Source: Anthoceros angustus
Taxonomy: Eukaryota > Streptophyta > Anthocerotopsida > Anthocerotales > Anthocerotaceae
Assembly (NCBI GenBank): GCA_010909165.1
Contig: VJWM01000265.1
Coordinates: 1-64,000 of the forward strand
DNA length: 64,000 nucleotides
Direction: 5' to 3'
In this document: piece after piece, positions 57,236 through 64,000 of the stretch
Numbering within the stretch: position 1 is the first letter of the stretch
How the letters are laid out: every line of letters starts with the position of its first letter
Notes under the pieces: generated by a model
Databases searched by the model: none
Told to the model about the DNA's origin: nothing
The model's input: the letters and a program-made list of their open reading frames with translations, nothing else
Position numbers and translations under genes: made by a program

Positions 57236-57793
57236 TCAGTATCCTCCATAGTAGATGTTGGATGTGAAGCGCAGAACGGAAGAGCCCGCATCCTGGAAGT
57301 AGGTGCTGAGAATAGTCCAGCCCTGGGCAAGCTTGAATTTGCCATTGCCCCCTGTGATGACGAATCCCTCGCGCACGGCCAGCGCATCTCGATCGTAGCC
57401 CCGGTAGCTCAGGCTGCTGCGCCCAAACGAGCTGGTCTCGTTGAACACCACGGTGAAGACGAACTCCAGTCCTTGAATGCTGGAGTCGGCCGCGGAAGAT
57501 GCTCCCTCAGTCAAGTACGTGTACGACCCTTTGGCTCGCGCAATCTCTGTCGACAGATCTTCCGGGTCGGTTGTCACGGGACTGTCGAACAGAGTGAGCC
57601 CTCCTGCGTCGCCCGGCAGCACCACGAAGGTGTCCACGTTGATCCGGAAGTGTACGTAGAAGGTGATGTTCTGGAACTTCTGATTCAAAGTTCCTAGTCG
57701 GGATGCCTCGGCTTCGACTCCACTGAGTGTGAACAGGAAGAACGATGCTGCAATCACAGCCACTGCGATGTAAGTGCTTCTTGAGGACGCCAT
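57236..57793 (-). CDS. Dirigent protein, single exon
   Basis: 185 residues. Residues 1-29 form a signal peptide (TYIAVAVIAASFFLFTLSGV), so the product is secreted to the apoplast, where dirigent proteins steer coupling of phenolic radicals produced by oxidases such as laccases. The core follows the family order: FYVHFRIN, SPVTTDPEDLSTEIARAKGS, LEFVFTVVFNETSSFGRSSL, YRGYDRD, REGFVITGGNGKFKLAQGW and a C-terminal SNIYYGGY. The length is typical and there is no intron, as is common in the family. N-glycosylation sites: NIT and NET. Pathway specificity (lignan versus other) cannot be assigned. A laccase gene lies 34 kb away in the same window, but co-function is only a suggestion. Confidence 0.92.
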   Translation of the reverse strand: MASSRSTYIAVAVIAASFFLFTLSGVEAEASRLGTLNQKFQNITFYVHFRINVDTFVVLPGDAGGLTLFDSPVTTDPEDLSTEIARAKGSYTYLTEGASSAADSSIQGLEFVFTVVFNETSSFGRSSLSYRGYDRDALAVREGFVITGGNGKFKLAQGWTILSTYFQDAGSSVLRFTSNIYYGGY

Positions 57794-57848
57794 TGAATTC
57801 GAAATCAGTCCACCCGATGCACAGATGCATCCGGATTCTGAAGCGACT

Positions 57849-57858
57849 ACATTTATAA
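57849..57858 (-). promoter_or_regulatory. Probable TATA box of the dirigent gene
   Basis: Minus strand TTATAAATG about 60 bp upstream of the ATG at 57793, a plausible distance for a short leader. Confidence 0.45.
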
Positions 57859-58448
57859 CAGGAGGTGTCGTCTCATCGGAACAGGAGGGTTCGCGAGGTG
57901 CTGGTTGTTAGCCAGCAGCGATGGAAAGTTTCCGCTGCCGTCTTCCAGTGGTTGGCTGCTGGAAGGTGATGGAAGCATGGTTGTAGATTGCAGATGTCCA
58001 GAAGTTGGAAGGAACGTTCGGGTTCCTTAATTTGATGACAAAAGCGGTAAGCAAATTTAAAGCTTCAACAAAGCAGTGGTTAGCGTTCGTAATTCGCCAG
58101 TGTTGTTGCACTGTGAAGGGAGTTTGGGAGTCTGACGGCAGCCAAGTCCTGTTCTCTGTGAGCTGGTTCGTTTGTGGGCACCACAGAAGTTCAGAACGTA
58201 CTGGGCATGGCATGTTCCATGTTGCTCCCAAGTTTTCTGTACATGCATACCTGCTCCCGATGTTGGTACTGGCTCCATGGAGACTGTGGCGTGAAGTGTG
58301 GTGCACAATCCAGGCATTCATTCTGCACGTCTTCTGTAGTCTCGGGATCCAGAGAGGAGCTCTGAAGGTATGTACTTAGACGCTGAAGTTCTTTTACGGC
58401 CTGGTTGGCAGTGGGTGAAGCTCAAGCTAAAGTGGCTTAACCTACCGG
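57859..58448. other. Intergenic between dirigent and TRM5
   Basis: Shared upstream region of two divergent genes. Frames on both strands lack domains. Confidence 0.5.
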
Positions 58449-61224
58449 GTGGCTCGACAGGCTGCTGATGCCGAGGCATGTGTTGGGGCAGCCGGGTGCA
58501 GGAGAAGGAGAAATTTTATTGTGGATTTGGGGAAGCTGGCAGCCGCAGATTTGGTGGGCGTTATGCATCACCACGTGCACGCTGCGGTGCATTGGAGATC
58601 TCCTCCAGTGGGTTTCGTTGCCAGAGACAGGATGTGCCACTCGTGTGCCTTGCTGCGGTTTGGCAGCAGCAGGCGTCAGCTTCAGGCGTACTTTCTGCCC
58701 TGCTCGTTCCGTGTGCTTCGACTGGCAGGTGGTAGACAACAGGGGCCCTTCTTGTCTACGCTGAGGGAAGCTGTTGAGACTAGGTGTTCTGTTTCTGTTG
58801 TTTGTGAGACGTCGGGTCCTTCGCTTGCAAGGGGTCGGGTGCTGCACCCTTCATCAGTCCGTGGGGAGGGTTGTGGAGAAGGCGGATGGGGTGAACTTGA
58901 TAGACGCATGTTCAGCAGGGTGTACAATGTTGCCGCAGTGCGGGTGCCGGCTGATGAGTGTGGGGTTCTGGTGAAACGGCTCAAAGGCTATCTTCTGAAC
59001 TGGTCGCGGATTAAGAATGTGTTGAGAGTCCCTGGGGAAGTTCGGCAGGGTTTCTTGGCTTCAACGGAAGCAGGTATGGTCCGTAGCAGAGAGGAAGGAG
59101 AGGAAGTTCCTGTGTCGTGTGGCGAAGACAAGGCGTTTTCTGTTAGAGTGGTAGACGTCAACCAACCTGAACCTGGTCTGGTGACCGAGAACGTGTTGGG
59201 TCAGTTCGGAGGAGTGGCAAGGGAAACGAGGCTGTTGTTACTTGATGAGAAGTACTCAGAAAGACCTGCGTCTGAGCTCCCTCCTGCTGTCCAGGTCAGT
59301 GGTGGTGGTAGAAATGTTTACTGATCACAAAAATATTTCAGAGAACCGGTAAACATGGAATCTCAGAGGGACCTTTCTACTGCAATGTAGGATCTGATTC
59401 AGGGTAGTGGAAGACAGGAAGCTGGTTCGCTGGTGCAATGTGAGCTTATTATTTCTTACGACTACTGGGCAGTGAATGAGGTATTGACTCCAGCAGTCAT
59501 TTGCTTTCTGGTAGTGCTGTCCTTTGCCAGGGACGATGTGTTTTGATGCTTATACCAGGCTTTGAAATCCGTTCTCCTGGTCGTTAGCTGATACATTGTT
59601 GTCGTGGAATTTTGAAACTCCTGAAGGTTCTGTATGAGTTGCTGCCCTCTGGCATGCCCGTGCCCTCAGCATTTGAGACAGTGGGCCACATTGCCCACCT
59701 CAATCTCGGCAGTGAGCATCTACCCTACCGGCATGTTATTGCACAGGTTTCATGCCTTGCTACTACACCTAGTAGCCATTCCCTCCACAACCATATGAGA
59801 AACACTTGTGGCTGGTTTGCTGTCACACCAGGCTTCTGACTGGTACTTTGTGATTGTGTCGTGTCTGCAGGTGGTTTTGGATAAAAACTGGCCAAAAATC
59901 AGGTCAGTCGTGAACAAGCTGAATGCCATCCAGAATACTTATCGCACAATGCAGCTTGAAGTACTTGCTGGGGATCCTGCACTCGTTACAACCATTGTTG
60001 AACATGGGCTGCTTTTTCACTTAGATTTGTCTCTTGTGTAAGTACACAATGGTCCTTTCAAGCTTTGCATAACCTCATCTTGTGACCGTCTGCACCTTTT
60101 CATAACACCACTTTGTAGTTACTGCTGCAGGAGGAGAGAGCTGGAGTATTAATGCCATGAGCCTGTTTGGTGTTCAGTTACTGGAACACACGACTGGCGT
60201 CAGAGCGGCAGCGTCTTGTTCAACAGTTCGAAAGCAAAGATGTTGTATGTAGGTCATGACAGCACATTCGTTGATCGGGCTGGTGTGGGTTTGCTGATAT
60301 GGTGCTCTCTCCTTCCTTGCTGCTGCTTACGTCATTTGCTGGTGCATTGCACCTTGCAGGTGATGTGTTCGCCGGAGTGGGACCGATTGCAATAGCTGCC
60401 GCCAAGAAAGTGCGCAAAGTTCTCGCCAATGATCTGAATCCTGTTGCTGTGACCTATTTGGCTAAAAACATCGCTTGCAACAAGGTAGCAGAAAAAGTTG
60501 AGGTAATCTCTTCCCTCTAAGCACTTCCAAGTGTTCTTCAACCCAGCTGATGCTGAATCTACAAGCTGAAAGACGACACTTAAGAGACTAGTGGAAATGT
60601 GTTCTCTTGACGTGCAACTTTTGCAGATGTTCAATTTGGATGGACGAGAATTCATAAGACAGGTGTACGAACGGGATGGACCAGATTATTGTACTCAAGT
60701 CGTTATGAACCTTCCAGCAGATGCTGCAGAGTTTCTTGGTCTTTCTTCTTCCCTTTCCTTCCAGCTTTGCACGGGGCTCCTACGTGAAACCCACTCGCCT
60801 TCCTGATTATTCCATGTTGACAAAGCGTCCTGTCGAGAAGCAGTCAGGTTTGATGTGATCTCAGCGCTCACGATCGTGATGCCCGTGCCTCAGATGCATT
60901 CCAGGGTGTCGTAAAAGGAGGGGGGCATCCACTCCCAGTCATTCATGTCTATGGCTTTTCCAAGGCTGCAATTCCAGAAGTAGAATTCATACAGGTCCTT
61001 GTGCTGAACCTAACTCCTGTGCCTACGACGCAGACTGTCTGTGAGTCTAACGTTTCCTTGTTGCTCTCATGGTGCAGCGTGTTGCGAGCATTCTAGGTGA
61101 ATATCCCGGACAATCCAAGACGCACCGTGTGCGGTTGGTTGCCCCGGGCAAGTGGATGTTGTGTTTATCCTTCCAGCTTCCGCAGAGATTTGCTATTGCT
61201 GAGCCGGCGGGGGTGTCCAGTTAA
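58449..61224 (+). CDS. TRM5: tRNA (guanine37-N1)-methyltransferase TRM5
   Basis: Methylates G37 next to the anticodon using S-adenosylmethionine. Exons: 58449-59294, 59391-59480, 59627-59746, 59871-60037, 60178-60248, 60360-60502, 60627-60738, 60765-60847, 60905-60994, and a last exon to 61224. Diagnostic text: [43 protein letters not shown] with [32 protein letters not shown]; the SAM loop [54 protein letters not shown]; and [20 protein letters not shown]. The long N-terminus could be a targeting peptide; the next in-frame Met at about 58908 (MFSRVYNVA) is the alternative start. Exon 8 reads sensibly ([20 protein letters not shown]) only in a frame one base off exons 7 and 9, which are in phase with each other. 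Confidence 0.85.
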
Positions 61225-61943
61225 AGGATGGATGCTTCTTGACACCTGCCCCCCAAGTAAGAATTAGCTATCCAATCCAAGAAGGGAGTCGTAATCAGTC
61301 ATTCACCTGGCTTTCTTGTAGGTGGATCACAAAGCCTCCGTTCTTGCGAACGCTGATTATGTGAGCGCATGCACTGCAGGTGGTGCGTTGTGGTTGTTTG
61401 CCTGGCCTGATCTGAGTGATTCTACCTACTTCCTGTGTAAAAGTGTCGGATAAGGTGGTTCAGACGGGTGTCGCTCCTTTGTCACTTTCTGGCCGGCCAC
61501 TTGTGTCATCGCATTTAAACCGCAGTCTGCAAAAGGAAAAACTGGACGCATGGGCACTGTGTGATGAGGGAACGTCCTCCCTGGCAGTTCTGTTGCAGGT
61601 AGTGGGTTGATCGAACTCCTTTTCACCCGCTCTCCTCACAGTTTTGCTCCTCCGTTGCTGATGCTTAAGATTCTTGGTAGCTTGGCCGGTCAAAGTGCAG
61701 GTGTTGTCACCGGAATTTCTTTCGTATTCCAAGAAAACGATCGAGAACTAACCTCTGTTGCATGCTCGTCATGTAGCAGTATCATCATACGAGGGAAGAG
61801 CCGACCAGCGTGACTGGAGAGAAATATCTTCCAATCCCAAGCCGGGTCTCTAAAAATAGGAGTCTACATCCTGGGATGACGAGCATGGTGACAAGCATGG
61901 TGACGAGGAACATGACAAACTGGACTTTGAAACCCACGACGGT
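61225..61943. other. Intergenic between TRM5 and F-box gene
   Basis: TRM5 3' UTR and F-box promoter. A TATA-like ctaaaaatagg lies at about 61850, some 90 bp before the F-box ATG. No gene is seen. Confidence 0.45.
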
Positions 61944-63500
61944 TTGGAGAGGACTTTGATGCTGGGTCCCTTGCAGGGACGGCTGGCTGGCACATTTGGG
62001 AGAGGTGAAGCAACAGCTTCAGGGGCGGGGGTATGTTTACTGTGCCCTGGGACTGGGTCTGGGAGTCGGGCAGAGGGAGAGGGGGCGATGCTGAAGGCCG
62101 AGCTGGCTCCGGAGCTGCAGCTGCATGTGCTGCAGGGGAGCTTCAATGGTGGGCTCCGGGGAGTGGGAGATGGAGAGAGGGAGATGGATGCCACAGTGTG
62201 GAGCCGCCTCCCGCAGGACGTGGTGGAGAGGGTGTTGCTCCGCCTGCCATCGGCCAGCCGCCACCGCTTCCAGGCGGTGTGCAGCGCCTGGCGCTCCCTC
62301 ATGTCATGCCCTGGCTTCCTGCAGGAGAGTGCGGCTGTGGGGAGGTCGAATTTCGTGCCGGATCTCATCTGCGCGTTTGAGTACGACTCCGATCATCGGT
62401 CCCCGTACCTGATGCGGGTGTTGGGGGCGGCCAGGAGAAGGCTCACCGTCCCTAGCGGCGAGCGCACGCCGCCTGTGTCCAAGCCGGTGGAACGGTGCCA
62501 GGAGGAGGTGGAGGAGGCCAAGTTGCTGTCGCATGTCCTGAGCAGCAGGAGATCGGAGCAGCTGAGGGTGTTCTCAGTGGACCTGTCCTTTGTGCCCTCC
62601 AAGCTGCTGAGCAAGCGGGTGAAGTCGCAGGGGAACGGGCTGCTGCTCTGCCTGTCCCAGGGGATGCCTGGAGTGAGGTGCGTCATCAACCCCATGACCA
62701 GGTCTTGGAGGGAGCTGCCGCCGCTGTCGCTCAGCTTCCGGGAGAGGATATGGGCGGAGGAGGTGACCGTGGACAGGGATTCCTCCGGTGGGTTCAACGT
62801 GGTGGTCATTAAGGGCACAAGCAGCGATTCTTGGTTCATCTGCGTCTACTCCTCCGCCTCTCACCGGTGGAAAGTTGTCGCAGGGCAGCCTTACCATGGC
62901 CATAGGTATTTCCAGTACTGGCCCAGATTCTTCATCGACAACTTGGTTTACAGCCACGACAGGCTGTTGGGAGACTTGCTCATCCACAACCAGGACGACG
63001 GCATGCTGGTGAAAACGGTGTCTGTTGGGTTTCCTCCCATCCCTCACATGGAGTGTGCCTGCTACGAGTTGCCCGTGCGGTATCTGCGGGTGATATTCAT
63101 GGAGCACGAGGGCACTGTGTACGGAGCCTTTGTCTTCCGTTCTGGGCTGCACCATTTCGGAGGTATCAGTCAGCTGGACCAGAACAGGATGATGTGGGCG
63201 GATTCAGTGCTGCTTCCGGACTCGCTCAACAGCGAGGTGAAGGACCTGGCAAAGAAGAACCCTAGCTTCAAATCTACCGACTGGACGCCTTTCTGTTGCG
63301 GCACTATCTCTCTGGTGGGCGATTGCATCTGCTTCAACCTTCATTCAGAAAAGCTTCACACGATGGCGCTCACTTTGCAGCATGTGGTTGCATTCCACAT
63401 ACCCTCCAGGACATGGAGGATTTTGTTTCCTCGTGCCTTCGTCAGCCTTGGGAAACAGTACTGGCTGTTCGAACCCAAGTCACTCAATGTGCATCTTTGA
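61944..63500 (+). CDS. F-box protein, single exon
   Basis: 518 residues. The F-box at about 86-125 (WSRLPQDVVERVLLRLPSAS, then FQAVCSAWRSLM) would bind SKP1 in an SCF ubiquitin ligase. The following ~390 residues show F-box-associated or kelch-like periodicity: VRCVINPMTRSWRELPPLSL, ICVYSSASHRWKVV, VVAFHIPSRTWRILFPRAF. This suggests a beta-propeller substrate domain; the substrate is unknown. The first ATG (61944) gives a Gly-rich, low-complexity leader of 80 residues. The Met at 81 (MDATVWSRLP), right before the F-box, is a credible alternative start. It is intact. Confidence 0.9.
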   Translation: MERTLMLGPLQGRLAGTFGRGEATASGAGVCLLCPGTGSGSRAEGEGAMLKAELAPELQLHVLQGSFNGGLRGVGDGEREMDATVWSRLPQDVVERVLLRLPSASRHRFQAVCSAWRSLMSCPGFLQESAAVGRSNFVPDLICAFEYDSDHRSPYLMRVLGAARRRLTVPSGERTPPVSKPVERCQEEVEEAKLLSHVLSSRRSEQLRVFSVDLSFVPSKLLSKRVKSQGNGLLLCLSQGMPGVRCVINPMTRSWRELPPLSLSFRERIWAEEVTVDRDSSGGFNVVVIKGTSSDSWFICVYSSASHRWKVVAGQPYHGHRYFQYWPRFFIDNLVYSHDRLLGDLLIHNQDDGMLVKTVSVGFPPIPHMECACYELPVRYLRVIFMEHEGTVYGAFVFRSGLHHFGGISQLDQNRMMWADSVLLPDSLNSEVKDLAKKNPSFKSTDWTPFCCGTISLVGDCICFNLHSEKLHTMALTLQHVVAFHIPSRTWRILFPRAFVSLGKQYWLFEPKSLNVHL

Positions 63501-64000
63501 AATGCAGTACCCTACTCAGGGGCTTCCCGAGTGACTCTTGTGCCTCACTTGCAAGTGTGTGGGCATTTCTTGGCAATCGCAGGAAAGATGTGAACATTTG
63601 TCTCGCATCGGCTTGACACATTACATACAACTAAGACAATGAAGAGATGTCGGAATCACAGTCCTCGGGGGATGATTTCTGGACTCGCATGTGGCCACCC
63701 GGAACTCATATTTGAGGTCGGCGAGTTCTGCTTATATAGAGGAACGGATACAAAGAGAATATCTTGAGGAGGGTGGCTTTTTGGAAGGTGTGCAAATGGA
63801 TTAACATATCTGATACACAGTGGTATTCTTAGTTCGCAGCTAAAATGGTTTGCTTAAAGTGCATAAATAGTAGAGGTTTTATGAGATTATTTATAAGAAA
63901 TAAATAATCTATATTATTTTTAGAATTGAACCTTTTTCTTTGAAGCTACTGATTAGTTGGAATCTAATTCAAATTAATTATCATCTAATAAGTGTGATCT
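63501..64000. other. F-box 3' flank, becoming AT-rich
   Basis: No gene is seen. The last 150 bp are strongly AT-rich. Confidence 0.5.

Overview
This is nuclear DNA from a land plant. Genes are interrupted by short GT-AG introns of about 80-150 bp. It encodes a laccase, a NAC factor, a dirigent protein, plastid-targeted proteins and a phylloquinone-pathway enzyme, and carries plant-type telomere-like TTTAGGG repeats, Ty3/gypsy, Ty1/copia and LINE debris. A gene resembling the centriole/basal-body protein LRRCC1 (CLERC) points to a lineage that still makes flagellate sperm, so a bryophyte or another seedless plant is likely. The species cannot be named from the sequence.

Layout. 1-18.8 kb is repeat-rich: a copia LTR, a gypsy RT/RNase H fragment, and a ~4 kb direct segmental duplication (3157-7163 and 14634-18757). 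Each duplicate carries a broken minus-strand RING-H2 gene. Between them is a plus-strand RING-H2 gene whose 3' part is tandemly triplicated and encodes 17-residue repeats. 20.3-22.9 kb holds a seven-exon laccase (minus). 23.8-26.4 kb is a tandemly duplicated LINE 3' segment. 26.4-30.8 kb is AT-rich and contains one small ORF with an MGCGNS N-terminus. 30.9-41 kb is gene-dense: fibrillin/PAP8 (minus), a divergently placed small secreted Cys-rich ORF (plus), an LRRCC1-like gene (plus) and a NAC gene (minus). 41-46.5 kb is intergenic with mini- and microsatellites. 46.6-49.2 kb holds a ten-exon 2-succinylbenzoate--CoA ligase (MenE/AAE14-like) ending in SRL. 49.7-50.8 kb is an inverted telomere-like heptamer satellite. 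51.7-63.5 kb holds a DnaJ-ferredoxin plastid protein, an unrecognised 307-residue ORF, a dirigent protein, a TRM5 tRNA methyltransferase and an F-box protein.

The intact genes are unrelated housekeeping or specialised-metabolism genes. Three (PAP8, MenE, DnaJ-Fer) serve plastid functions, and laccase and dirigent both act on phenolic radicals in the apoplast, but I see no operon-like or cluster logic. Exon models were built by hand from frame continuity, splice consensus and family similarity. All coding exons of the laccase, PAP8, NAC, MenE and DnaJ-Fer models join in phase. No database search was possible.
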